Assembly (NCBI GenBank): GCA_003671275.1
Contig: QWPB01000024.1
Location: forward strand, 62,001-126,000
DNA: 64,000 nt
Source of the DNA: Planctomycetota bacterium
Lineage (GTDB): Bacteria; Planctomycetota; Planctomycetia; Planctomycetales; Planctomycetaceae
Reading direction: 5' to 3'
In this document: piece by piece, positions 9,534 through 18,940 of the stretch
Layout of the letters: each line of letters begins with the position of its first letter
How positions within the stretch are numbered: the first letter of the stretch is position 1
Position numbers and translations under genes: made by a program
The notes under the pieces: generated by a model
Told to the model about the DNA's origin: nothing
Databases searched by the model: none
The model's input: the letters and a program-made list of their open reading frames with translations, nothing else

Positions 9534-10206
9534 CAGAACCCCTGTCCATGTCGGGCGCTGCCGGCCAGCGCACAATTCGTTCGTACTTTCCCAAGGCCAC
9601 CAGGGTGCGCAGCAGGCGCGCGGGGGAGTACCCGGAGGGGTTGGCATGGTTCATTCGATTCAGCCGCATCAAGACAGCGGCGATCAGTTCGGAGCAGAAC
9701 AGCGTCTGTAAGTTGGCACGGGGTAATAGCCCCAGCCATCGCAGTAAACGGGTGCCCGACAGCAAGGCGCCCTTCAAATCGTATTCCACTCCCTTCGCCA
9801 GGAGTCGGCGGAACAGCAGATCCCGCAGCAGTAACTGCTCATTCCCATCGAGGCGATGAATCGGATCCAGCCGATACAAATCGACATAACCTCCCATGGC
9901 CAGATAATCCTGCAGCCGGAGTTCAGGGTCGTGGGCCTGGCAACCGGAGACCATTCGCCCCTGAATTTCGCACGGGTGCAAGCATTGGGTTGTCGATTCC
10001 ACCCACAGCAGCCCGCGATCCGAAGCGGAAATGATGGCCACATGCGATGGTCCCAGCCATAGTCCGCAGGGACCCCTGGGGGCGGCAGTCACCCAGCGGA
10101 TGACCCGGCTTGACCAATCTGTCCCGTGACACGCGACAATATCACCGGGCATCCAGCGTGGAAGAACAATCACTGAAACGCTCCGCAATTCGAGGCGGCG
10201 CGACAA
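9409..10206 (-). CDS. YiiX/permuted NlpC-P60-like papain-fold protein
   Basis: GPSHVAIISASDRGLLWVEST (His) and LQTLFCSELIAAVL (Cys) in permuted order. Confidence 0.65.
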   Translation of the reverse strand: MSRRLELRSVSVIVLPRWMPGDIVACHGTDWSSRVIRWVTAAPRGPCGLWLGPSHVAIISASDRGLLWVESTTQCLHPCEIQGRMVSGCQAHDPELRLQDYLAMGGYVDLYRLDPIHRLDGNEQLLLRDLLFRRLLAKGVEYDLKGALLSGTRLLRWLGLLPRANLQTLFCSELIAAVLMRLNRMNHANPSGYSPARLLRTLVALGKYERIVRWPAAPDMDRGSDDYLAALPGSCPAAVPHVAVGSAAGSQPASPDASGSELHLL

Positions 10207-10255
10207 TCAGTCCGCCGTACGAATTATCGGGATGCGGTCGCGCAAGCGGCGACGA

Positions 10256-11251
10256 TCACTCATCCCGCACGGGCCGTCGCATCAGGGCGTCCGTCGCTTC
10301 ACGCGGGGGCAGATTCTCAAACAGCACGCGATAGACCTGTTCCGTAATGGGCATGTCAATTCCGATCCGCAGTGCAATGTCATGGACACTCCGGGCTGTA
10401 TTTACCCCTTCCGCGACGGCCGCCATGCTGGAAAGAATCTGGCTCAACGATTCACCGGCTCCCAGCCGTTTTCCCACCGAACGGTTCCGGCCATGAGGAC
10501 TGAAGCAAGTGGTCATCAGATCGCCCAGTCCTGCCAGTCCGGAAAACGTCTTCTCCTGGGCAGTGTGCATTACCCCAAAGCGGGTCATCTCGACGACTCC
10601 CCGCGTGACCAGTGCGGATTTCGCATTGTCCCCGTAACCCAAGCCGTCGCAGATCCCGGCTGCGATGGCAATCACATTCTTGAGAGCCCCCCCGAGTTCC
10701 ACACCCGCCAGATCCGAGTTGGTGTAGACGCGAAATCGGTCGGTGGCAAACAACCGCTGGGCCTGCTTGAGAAATGCGGGCTCGTGTCCCGCCAGGACCA
10801 CGCTGCACGGCATCCGGTGAGCCACTTCTTCGGCATGGCTGGGACCACTCAGCGCCACGATGGGGCGCGGTCCCAGCACCTGAGCCAGGATTTCGCTCGG
10901 ACGCAACAGGGTTTCGTTTTCGATTCCCTTAACCAGGCTGACCACGGGCACATGCGACTGGATGCAGGGGCTCAGCGTTTCGAGGGCCGATCGCAGGTAC
11001 TGCGTCGGAATGCCAACGATGTAGACCTCAGCCCCTCGGCAGGCCGCCTCGGCATCATTCGTAATGACCACTGACTCGGGCAACCGGATCCCCGGCAGCA
11101 AGCGGGAATTCTCGCGAGTCCGCGCGATCTCAGCGGTATGTGCGGCATCCCGGCCCCAAAGTGTCACCCGCACACCCGGCTGTGCGGCAAGCAGCACAGC
11201 ACAGGCTGTCGACATGGACCCGCTGCCAAGGATGGTGATCTGCTGAAGCAT
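10256..11251 (-). CDS. gpsA: NAD(P)+-dependent glycerol-3-phosphate dehydrogenase
   Basis: ITILGSGSMSTACAVLLA, VVSLVKGIE, LSGPSHAEEV, ELGGALKNVIAIAAGICDGLGYGDNAKSALVTRG. Confidence 0.95.
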   Translation of the reverse strand: MLQQITILGSGSMSTACAVLLAAQPGVRVTLWGRDAAHTAEIARTRENSRLLPGIRLPESVVITNDAEAACRGAEVYIVGIPTQYLRSALETLSPCIQSHVPVVSLVKGIENETLLRPSEILAQVLGPRPIVALSGPSHAEEVAHRMPCSVVLAGHEPAFLKQAQRLFATDRFRVYTNSDLAGVELGGALKNVIAIAAGICDGLGYGDNAKSALVTRGVVEMTRFGVMHTAQEKTFSGLAGLGDLMTTCFSPHGRNRSVGKRLGAGESLSQILSSMAAVAEGVNTARSVHDIALRIGIDMPITEQVYRVLFENLPPREATDALMRRPVRDE

Positions 11252-11451
11252 CAGTTTGGGAGGGAAATACGGGCAGGAAGGGAATGGTGACGGACGGCAG
11301 CAGTCGGCAGATTCGGCATAACCGGCAGTTACCCAATGTTCCCTCAGAGAGTGATCTGAGGTTCGACCTTCTGGCGAAATCCGTTTGCGTCGCCCACGGA
11401 ACGAATTAGGGTTACAGAACTTCTCACCGTCCAGACTGGAAGGTCAGCATA

Positions 11452-11700
11452 ATGCAAGCCACCCTTGAGCAACAGCCGTCCATTGCATCCATTCCGTTTG
11501 TTGATCGCCGCCGCGTTGCCGATTCTGGCAGCCAGGAAGTCCGCGAACGTCGTCAATTTCAAGACTCCCGGGCTGCGGGCCGCCCGGATGTCAATGAATT
11601 TGCCGAAGCCGTCGACCGCTACAAAGTGGCTCACCATCGCCGGTTCATCACATTCGAGGAACTCTATGATGTGATGGTTTCGCTGGGTTACCACAAGTAA
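11452..11700 (+). CDS. Small hypothetical protein
   Basis: 82-aa ORF preceded by GGAAGG; C-terminal RFITFEELYDVMVSLGYHK. Confidence 0.65.
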   Translation: MQATLEQQPSIASIPFVDRRRVADSGSQEVRERRQFQDSRAAGRPDVNEFAEAVDRYKVAHHRRFITFEELYDVMVSLGYHK

Positions 11701-11785
11701 GCGTCCCCCCACCCGTCCCAATGCGTGCAGCCTGTCGGAACATTCCGGCGGGCTGTTTGGCGTTGATGGCCACATCGGGACTGGA

Positions 11786-14476
11786 TCAATGGGCATCCAG
11801 CCAGTTGTCTCCCACTTTCGCATCCACCACGATCGGTACATTCAGGTCCAGGGCGTGCTCCATTTCATGCCGGGCCAGGGCGACCAACGAAGCCACCTCC
11901 GCTTCCGGGGCTTCAAAAACCAGTTCGTCGTGGATCTGCAGTAGCATCCTTCCGGGATGGTTTGCCGCTCGCATCGCCCGCTGCACATGCAGCATGGCCT
12001 GCTTGACTAGATCGGCAGCAGAACCCTGAATGACGGTATTCACGGCTTCTCGTTCCGGTTGATTCAAGCTGCGGAACCGCTTGGGGCGAATGCCATCGAT
12101 CGCCCGGCGGCGACCCAGGATTGTCTGCGTATAGCCCCGTTCCCGGACCTCTTCGAGCGTCCGGTTCATGAATTTCTCGACCTCGGCGTAACGTTGGAAA
12201 TACTCTTCGATGAAGGTGTTGGCGGCCCCCCGGTCGATGTCGAGGGCATTCGCCAGGCCGAACGCGGTCTGACCATAAATCACGCCGAAGTTGACCGCCT
12301 TGGCCACACGCCGTTGATCGGTGGTTACGGCCTCGGGGGCTATCCCAAAAACTTCCGCTGCCACCCGGCGGTGGATATCCTCGTTCTTCTGGAACGCCGC
12401 CAGCATGGCAGGATCCTGACAGAAGTGTGCCAGCATCCGCAGTTCAATCTGAGAGTAATCCAGGCAGATCAGCTTCCACCCCGGCTCGCTCGGTTCGAAG
12501 GCCCGCCGCACCGCCCGACCTTCCTCGGTACGGATCGGGATGTTCTGAAGATTGGGATCATTCGAGGCCAGTCGCCCGGTGGCCGCCGATACCTGACTGA
12601 AGGTGGTGTGGACCTTGCCGGTCTGGCGATTGATCATCAGTGGCAGCGAGTCGAGGTAGGTTCCCTTGAGCTTTGCCAGATGCCGGTGCTCCATCAACTG
12701 GGCGGGTAGCGGATGCTTGCTGGCCAGTTCGAGCAGTACGTCTTCATCGGTACTGGGGCCCGTCTTGGTCTTCTTGATGACGGGGAGATGCAGTTCATCA
12801 AACAAAATCGTCGCCAGTTGCTTGGGCGAATTGAGATTGAACTCCCGACCAGCCAGCTTGTGGCACTCGGCGGTCAGTTCACTCATCCGCTGTTCGGCGT
12901 GCTGGCTTTGGCGTTTGAGTTCGTCGGAGTTGATTCGGATTCCATGCGACTCCATCTCGGCCAGCGTGGCCATCAACGGTCGTTCGAGATTCCAGTACAG
13001 CTCCCACAGCCCCTGCTCCTTCAACTGGGGCTCGATGATCTTGGCCAACTTCCAGGTCACTTCGGCGGATTCACCCGCCTTGTCCGTAGCCTTGGTCTCG
13101 TCGACCTCAAACATCTGCAGTTGCTTTTTTCCCTTTGCCGCAGGCTCCTGGGTGGAACTCAACTCGCGATGCAAGTGTTTCCGGGAGAGCTCTCCCAGGT
13201 CATGGCTGCGGGCTCCCGCATCCAGCAAGTAATCCCCGATCATCGTGTCGAGGCCGAGGCTTTCCAACTGGACACCATGCCGCCGCAGCACCAGTAGATC
13301 GTACTTCAGATCCTGGTTGACGATTGTGTGAGTCAGCCCTTCGAGGACCGGCTTCAATGCTGTCAGAACCGCAGTTCCGGAAAGCGTTGTTGTCCCACGT
13401 GGACCATCGACGGGGAGGTAGTACCCCGCTTCGTTCTCCCAGCAGAACGACCAGCCGACAATTTCGGCGACCATGGCGTTCGGACTGGTCGTTTCCAGAT
13501 CGAGGCAGAATGTCGGCTGCTGTTTCAGCATCGACAGGAACGCTTCAAACTCGGCGATCGTCCGAATCACCCGCCAATCGCGGGCGACCGGCACCGCCTG
13601 GATCACCTGGGTCTGGGCCAGTTTTGTCTGAGCTTCATTCGCCGCCCGGCGAAAACCATAGTCCTTATACAACTCCAGAAGTTGGTCCCATTGGGGCTCC
13701 TTTAGCCGGGCCGTTTCCCAATCCAACTCGATCGGCAAGTCGCGGTTCAGTCGTACCAGTTCACGGCTCAGGTGGGCTTTGTCCGCGTAGAGCTTGAGGT
13801 TTTCCGAGACCTTTTTCCCCTTCACTTTGTCGGCGTTCGCCAGCACCTCCTCCAGCGTGCCGAACTCCTGCAGGAGGGCCGTGGCTGTCTTGGGGCCGAT
13901 CTGCGGAACACCCGGTACATTGTCCACGCTGTCGCCCACGAGTGACTGAAAATCAACCACTTGTTCGGGCCGCACCCCCCAATCTTTCATCAGATCGTCC
14001 GCATCGTACAACTGCTTCTTGCGGATGCTGTAAACCTTGATCTTGTCATTGAGCAGCTGGCGGGCATCCTTGTCGTTGGTGACCATCCGCACGTCCATCC
14101 CGGCAGCGGCCCCGCGAGTGGCCAGGGTGGCAATCACATCGTCCGCTTCCCATCCATCTACGGTCACTACGGGAATATTAAAGGCTCGAACCAGGTCCAG
14201 AACCAGCGGAATCTGCAGCTGCAGGTCCACCGGCGGGGCTTCGCGGTGGGCTTTATACTGGGAGTAAATTTCGTCACGTTTACCCGGCCCCTTCGAATCC
14301 ATCGCAAAGATCAGATGCGTTGGCTGTTTGTCTTTACGGAGGTGTTCGATGTCTGCGTTGATGCCAAACAGGGCGTTGGTAGGCTGTCCGCGAGTGCCGG
14401 TCATGGGCTGCCGGATGGCGTGAAAGACCTGAAATACCAGTGACAGGGTGTCGACGATGTAGAGCGTATCGCTCAT
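11786..14476 (-). CDS. polA: DNA polymerase I
   Basis: 5' nuclease, 3'-5' exonuclease (FCLDLETTSPN) and polymerase motifs (DYSQIELRMLAHF, RRVAKAVNFGVIYGQTAFGL, QIHDELVFE); start taken at MSDTLYIVD. Confidence 0.96.
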   Translation of the reverse strand: MSDTLYIVDTLSLVFQVFHAIRQPMTGTRGQPTNALFGINADIEHLRKDKQPTHLIFAMDSKGPGKRDEIYSQYKAHREAPPVDLQLQIPLVLDLVRAFNIPVVTVDGWEADDVIATLATRGAAAGMDVRMVTNDKDARQLLNDKIKVYSIRKKQLYDADDLMKDWGVRPEQVVDFQSLVGDSVDNVPGVPQIGPKTATALLQEFGTLEEVLANADKVKGKKVSENLKLYADKAHLSRELVRLNRDLPIELDWETARLKEPQWDQLLELYKDYGFRRAANEAQTKLAQTQVIQAVPVARDWRVIRTIAEFEAFLSMLKQQPTFCLDLETTSPNAMVAEIVGWSFCWENEAGYYLPVDGPRGTTTLSGTAVLTALKPVLEGLTHTIVNQDLKYDLLVLRRHGVQLESLGLDTMIGDYLLDAGARSHDLGELSRKHLHRELSSTQEPAAKGKKQLQMFEVDETKATDKAGESAEVTWKLAKIIEPQLKEQGLWELYWNLERPLMATLAEMESHGIRINSDELKRQSQHAEQRMSELTAECHKLAGREFNLNSPKQLATILFDELHLPVIKKTKTGPSTDEDVLLELASKHPLPAQLMEHRHLAKLKGTYLDSLPLMINRQTGKVHTTFSQVSAATGRLASNDPNLQNIPIRTEEGRAVRRAFEPSEPGWKLICLDYSQIELRMLAHFCQDPAMLAAFQKNEDIHRRVAAEVFGIAPEAVTTDQRRVAKAVNFGVIYGQTAFGLANALDIDRGAANTFIEEYFQRYAEVEKFMNRTLEEVRERGYTQTILGRRRAIDGIRPKRFRSLNQPEREAVNTVIQGSAADLVKQAMLHVQRAMRAANHPGRMLLQIHDELVFEAPEAEVASLVALARHEMEHALDLNVPIVVDAKVGDNWLDAH

Positions 14477-14703
14477 GACCACTCCGAAGGCGATTGGGGC
14501 CGAACAGCGGGGAAGGATAAACGATTGCCCCTGAGAAATGCGCCGATGGCGTCCTATCTTCCCTCGGAAGGAGCCATCCTCTAGCATCCCGGCTTCACAT
14601 CCTCCCCCACACACAAGCGGGACCGACGCCTTGGAGGAGCTTTCGATGCACCGCGACGTGGCGGTCGCGGTCCGGTCCCCACAGGTTCAGGAGTTTTTCC
14701 GAG

Positions 14704-15315
14704 ATGGCAGAGCAAAAGGCCACCAATATCACTTGGCACGACCACCGCGTGTCCAGCGCCGATCGTCAGACACTCAACGGCCACAAGGTCGCTGTGCTGT
14801 GGTTCACCGGTCTGAGCGCCGCAGGTAAGAGCACGGTTGCCAACACCGTCGATCACAAGCTGCACGCGCGCGGCATTCACACCTACATCCTGGATGGAGA
14901 CAACATCCGGATGGGTCTGAACAAGAATCTGGGCTTCAATGACGCGGACCGGACGGAAAACATCCGCCGTATCGGCGAAGTCGCCAAGCTGTTTTCTGAT
15001 GCCGGTCTGATCGCCCTGACCGCGTTCATCTCCCCGTTCAAGGCTGACCGAGATCAGGTTCGCTCCCTGTTCAAGAACGGCGAGTTCCACGAGATCTACG
15101 TCAACGCCTCGCTGGAGACCTGCGAGAAGCGCGATCCGAAGGGGCTGTACAAGAAGGCTCGCGCGGGCGAGATGAAGAACTTCACCGGGATCGATTCTCC
15201 GTACGAAGCTCCGGAAAATCCCGAACTGGTTCTCGATGCCAACACTCGCAGCATCGATGAACTGGCTGACGATGTGATCGCCTATCTGGCCAGCAAGGGC
15301 CTGTTGTCGGCGTAA
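14704..15315 (+). CDS. cysC: Adenylylsulfate kinase
   Basis: [47 protein letters not shown]. Confidence 0.95.
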   Translation: MAEQKATNITWHDHRVSSADRQTLNGHKVAVLWFTGLSAAGKSTVANTVDHKLHARGIHTYILDGDNIRMGLNKNLGFNDADRTENIRRIGEVAKLFSDAGLIALTAFISPFKADRDQVRSLFKNGEFHEIYVNASLETCEKRDPKGLYKKARAGEMKNFTGIDSPYEAPENPELVLDANTRSIDELADDVIAYLASKGLLSA

Positions 15316-15340
15316 GCCATTGCCATTCGAGTCTGCCACC

Positions 15341-15372
15341 AGGACCGGTTCGAAAGAGCCGGTCCTTTTTTA
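15341..15372 (+). terminator. Rho-independent terminator after cysC
   Basis: GGACCGGTTC-GAAA-GAGCCGGTCC then TTTTTT. Confidence 0.9.
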
Positions 15373-15541
15373 TGAGGTGACCCGAACTGCCGCACCGTTC
15401 AGAATTCGAGCATTGAATATCTGCCGTTGGCGACTACATACCTGATGGGACAGATCGGATGGGTCTGCCCGGCGATCAGGCTGGCTTTCGATAGCGTGTC
15501 CCGGCTGATTCGACGAACCCGATCGGAGACGTGACAGAGCT

Positions 15542-16882
15542 TTAGACCCCGGTGTACAGGGCGTCGATGACATCTCCGTTGAGGAGCCGGTTGGGACGCC
15601 CCAGCGGATCAAGCAACTCGGCATGTTCGTCCACGCCTAGCGCCTTGTAGATCGTGGTCAGCACATCGGCGGGAGTCCACGAACGGGACACCGGGTAGGC
15701 CGCCTGGGCATCAGACTGCCCCAGAACCTGTCCCCCACGCACACCGGCCCCAGCCATCAGCCCCGAGTAGACAAACGGCCAGTGGTCGCGACCCGGCACG
15801 GTCTGTCCTGGCAGGGTCGAGATTCGCGGTGTACGGCCAAATTCACCCATCACGACCACCAGCGTGTCTTTCAACCGTCCGCTGGCCTCGAGATCGGTCA
15901 TCAGGGCCTCCAGCCCCTGATCGAGTTGTGGCAACAGCTGGGTCTTGAGACGGCCCCAGTTGTCAACGTGCGTGTCCCAAGTTTGCACAATCCCCATCGC
16001 GGCCTGAATGATGGGGACACCGGCCTCGACGAGGCGGCGGGCCAGCAGGAGTGACTGGCCAAATTTCGAACGTCCATACCGATCGCGGGTCTCCGCCGAT
16101 TCACTGTGGATGTCGAATGCCTTGGTGACCTGGGCTGAGGTCAGCAGTGAAAATGCGAGCGACTGCTGTTCTTGAAACCCCGCCGCGCGGCCGCCCATCG
16201 GGTTTTCGCGTTCCAGCACCGAGGTCAGTTCCCGCCGCGATACCAGCCGCAAGGGCGACACCTCTGCCGGCAGAGTCAGGGCATCCACCTTGAACTGAGG
16301 ATCGTTGGGGTCCTGGTTGATTTGCCAGGGGTCGTGCTTCATCCCCAGAAAGCCGGCATACTGACCTGGCCAGGTCAACGGCCCCTCAATGAAATAATTC
16401 GGCAGCGAGACCCCGCTGGGGACTCCATCATTCCGCGGCTGCAGGTAGTCCAGTACCGAGGCCATGTTTGGAAAGTCACTTCGCGATTGCACACGATCCA
16501 GATCGCTGCCTCCACGCGGTACGGGGGTGGGACGCCCCGTCAGTGCGACGTGCGTCGCCAGCAGGTGGTTTCCTTCGACGTGTGTCAGCGTACGAATCAA
16601 TGACCAGCGGTTCATCATCCGAGCCAGACGCGGCATATGCTCACCGATCTGCACTCCCGGGATCGCGGTGTCGATCGCTCCAAACTCTCCTCGAATCACA
16701 TCGGGAGATTGCGGTTTGGGATCCCACATGTCGAGCTGGCTGGGCCCCCCGCTCAGATGAACCCAGATCACCGACTTCGCGGGGTGTGCCGACTCATTCG
16801 CCCGGAGCGTGGTGGGCAGAGCTGCTCCCAGAACCCCGGCGGCTCCCACTTTCATCAGTTCGCGTCGTCCGATCGAGAACAT
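15542..16882 (-). CDS. DUF1501 (sulfatase-like) protein
   Basis: RRELMKVGAAGVLGAALP, IWVHLSGGPSQLDMWDPKP, VVVMGEFGRTPRI, GRDHWPFVYSGLMAGAGVRGG. Confidence 0.9.
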   Translation of the reverse strand: MFSIGRRELMKVGAAGVLGAALPTTLRANESAHPAKSVIWVHLSGGPSQLDMWDPKPQSPDVIRGEFGAIDTAIPGVQIGEHMPRLARMMNRWSLIRTLTHVEGNHLLATHVALTGRPTPVPRGGSDLDRVQSRSDFPNMASVLDYLQPRNDGVPSGVSLPNYFIEGPLTWPGQYAGFLGMKHDPWQINQDPNDPQFKVDALTLPAEVSPLRLVSRRELTSVLERENPMGGRAAGFQEQQSLAFSLLTSAQVTKAFDIHSESAETRDRYGRSKFGQSLLLARRLVEAGVPIIQAAMGIVQTWDTHVDNWGRLKTQLLPQLDQGLEALMTDLEASGRLKDTLVVVMGEFGRTPRISTLPGQTVPGRDHWPFVYSGLMAGAGVRGGQVLGQSDAQAAYPVSRSWTPADVLTTIYKALGVDEHAELLDPLGRPNRLLNGDVIDALYTGV

Positions 16883-17078
16883 CCGCTCGCCCTCTCAAAT
16901 CCGCTGGTAATCTGTTGCAGGGACTCAGGTTGTCGCTTCTGCACCCTCCAGTTTAGCTCGACGAATCCAGGTCGGGAAAGGTCTAATGAGGGTTATCCAT
17001 CCATATCGGCTGATTTCTTCAGGGGATCCAGAACACCCCTCGATGGGCCGGTTAGGCGTACCGATCCGTAAAATGCAA

Positions 17079-17106
17079 CAGGGGAGCGTCTGGCGACTCT
17101 CCCCTG
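17079..17106 (-). terminator. Terminator-like hairpin after DUF4340 gene
   Basis: CAGGGGAG...CTCCCCTG, weak T tract on minus strand. Confidence 0.5.
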
Positions 17107-17134
17107 GATGCGTTTGCGGATAGGTACAGACGAC

Positions 17135-18877
17135 TCACTCGGACTTTGGTTCCGCAGGGGGCGCTGGCTTTTCCTCCGCAGGAGCTGGGGGCTCGGCGGG
17201 CTTGGCTCCGTCGGCGGGCGGGCTACCTTCCGCAGGCTTTTCGGCCTCGACGGGAGCCCCTTCTGCAGGCTTCGCAGGTTCAGCGGGCGTTTCCGGTGTG
17301 GCAGCTTTGCCGCCCTGAGGCTCTGCCTTCATGGGGAGTTTCGGAAGATTCGGCAACTCGGGCAGCGGTTCACCCGGAGCGGGCGTATTCGGCTCTTCCA
17401 AGTCTTCGGGTTTGACTCGCAAGTCCTCGAACAGATCTTCCGAGATGACGTAGTACCAGTCCGCGAACCGGGCATTCAGCCGTTTGGCTTTTTTCTCCCC
17501 TTCCGCGACCTTCTCGTCGTACTCCTGCTTCTTGATTTTGAAGACGCTCATCTGGAAGTTGTATTCCTCCAGAGCCTTGTCATAGGCTGCTTTGGGATCG
17601 GTCTTCGGGCCTTCGGCGGGTTTTTCGCCGTCGGCAGGCTTGTCGGCTTCCGGCACCGCGGTGGCATCTTCTTTTAGCGGCTCGGGCTTCACGGGCTCGA
17701 CCGGAGCTTCGCCAATCACTTCCGGGTTAAACTGAGCCGTGATGAATACAAAGCGATTCTTCTTGACGCCCTCGGCGGGCTCTCCCTGCGGGTTGTCGGC
17801 TTTGGGCGGACTGGCGGTGGCAGCTTCCTTTTCGCTTCCGATTTCCACTTCGACATCCGACCCGGTGAATACCGACCCGAAACGCAGAATGTAAGTCACC
17901 CCGTTGAAGGTTGAGACAATCAACTCACCTTCATTTGACAACAATCCTTTACCAGGAATGAAGTAATACCCGCGGGCGGCCAGACTATCGAGATCCGACT
18001 GAGTGACCTTGAGGGTATCGCTTTCTGACAAGCTGGCACTGAGTCCTTCGGGTTTCTTGCGAACCCCTACAATTTTCAGATCATCAAACGCCGTCAACAT
18101 CGAGTTGATGACGCTGGTCTTGGGCTTTTGGGATGTCGTATCGAGATCAGCGATCGTCCAATCCTCGGTGGCTGAATCGCGTTCGATCAGCGACTTCGGT
18201 CCATCGGCAAATTTCTTCTGAACGATATCGACAGAATATCGGTCCAGAACGATCGCTTTGACATCATCCCGTCGCAGGTCAAGCAGATCGGGCTCGATCC
18301 AGTCTCCGAACTTCGTGGACAGTTCGATCTTTAGTTCGGACAGGTAGAACCGCTCTTCGTCCGCACGACGAACGTAATAAGTATTTCCCGGACCGGCCTT
18401 TTTATTGCCGATGACGTAATCGACCAGGACTTTGTCCTTGTCTTTCAACGTGATCCGCTGGCCGCGACCTTCGGTGTCCCCTGCGGACTCATCCAGGGGG
18501 TCGAGCAGGTTATGCTCTTTGTGAGCCTCTTTGGTGCGTCCCGCGAGGCTGCCCCGGGTGATGCCAATGACGCTGGCTGCGGTCGTCTTCAGACGATCCT
18601 TACCATCGGCGGGGTAGTTGTTGTGCGACGGAATCCGCCACGTGCCATCCTTGAATTCCACGCTGAAGGTGCCGGTCTTGGCGGCTTTCTTGTCGAAGAC
18701 CGCCACCGAGAGCGAGGTCGCCTTGCCAGGATCCCGAAACTCGGGGAAGAACTCTTCCCCGATCCCCTGACTCCAGTCGACCTCTTTGGGACGGCTCGAC
18801 CAGTGCGTGAAACCCGCCACGCCGGCCGACAACACGGCGGCGACGAGGAAGACCAGTGTCCGTTGAATCGAAGTCAT
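17135..18877 (-). CDS. DUF4340 protein with Pro/Ala/Glu-rich C-terminus
   Basis: Downstream of GldG-like gene; N-terminal TM; start taken at MTSIQRTLVFLV. Confidence 0.75.
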   Translation of the reverse strand: MTSIQRTLVFLVAAVLSAGVAGFTHWSSRPKEVDWSQGIGEEFFPEFRDPGKATSLSVAVFDKKAAKTGTFSVEFKDGTWRIPSHNNYPADGKDRLKTTAASVIGITRGSLAGRTKEAHKEHNLLDPLDESAGDTEGRGQRITLKDKDKVLVDYVIGNKKAGPGNTYYVRRADEERFYLSELKIELSTKFGDWIEPDLLDLRRDDVKAIVLDRYSVDIVQKKFADGPKSLIERDSATEDWTIADLDTTSQKPKTSVINSMLTAFDDLKIVGVRKKPEGLSASLSESDTLKVTQSDLDSLAARGYYFIPGKGLLSNEGELIVSTFNGVTYILRFGSVFTGSDVEVEIGSEKEAATASPPKADNPQGEPAEGVKKNRFVFITAQFNPEVIGEAPVEPVKPEPLKEDATAVPEADKPADGEKPAEGPKTDPKAAYDKALEEYNFQMSVFKIKKQEYDEKVAEGEKKAKRLNARFADWYYVISEDLFEDLRVKPEDLEEPNTPAPGEPLPELPNLPKLPMKAEPQGGKAATPETPAEPAKPAEGAPVEAEKPAEGSPPADGAKPAEPPAPAEEKPAPPAEPKSE

Positions 18878-18940
18878 GGCTGGGACTCGACGAGTGAATG
18901 TAGGGGGCGAACGGTTTCCGAAGGGCACATACCGCTGGAT

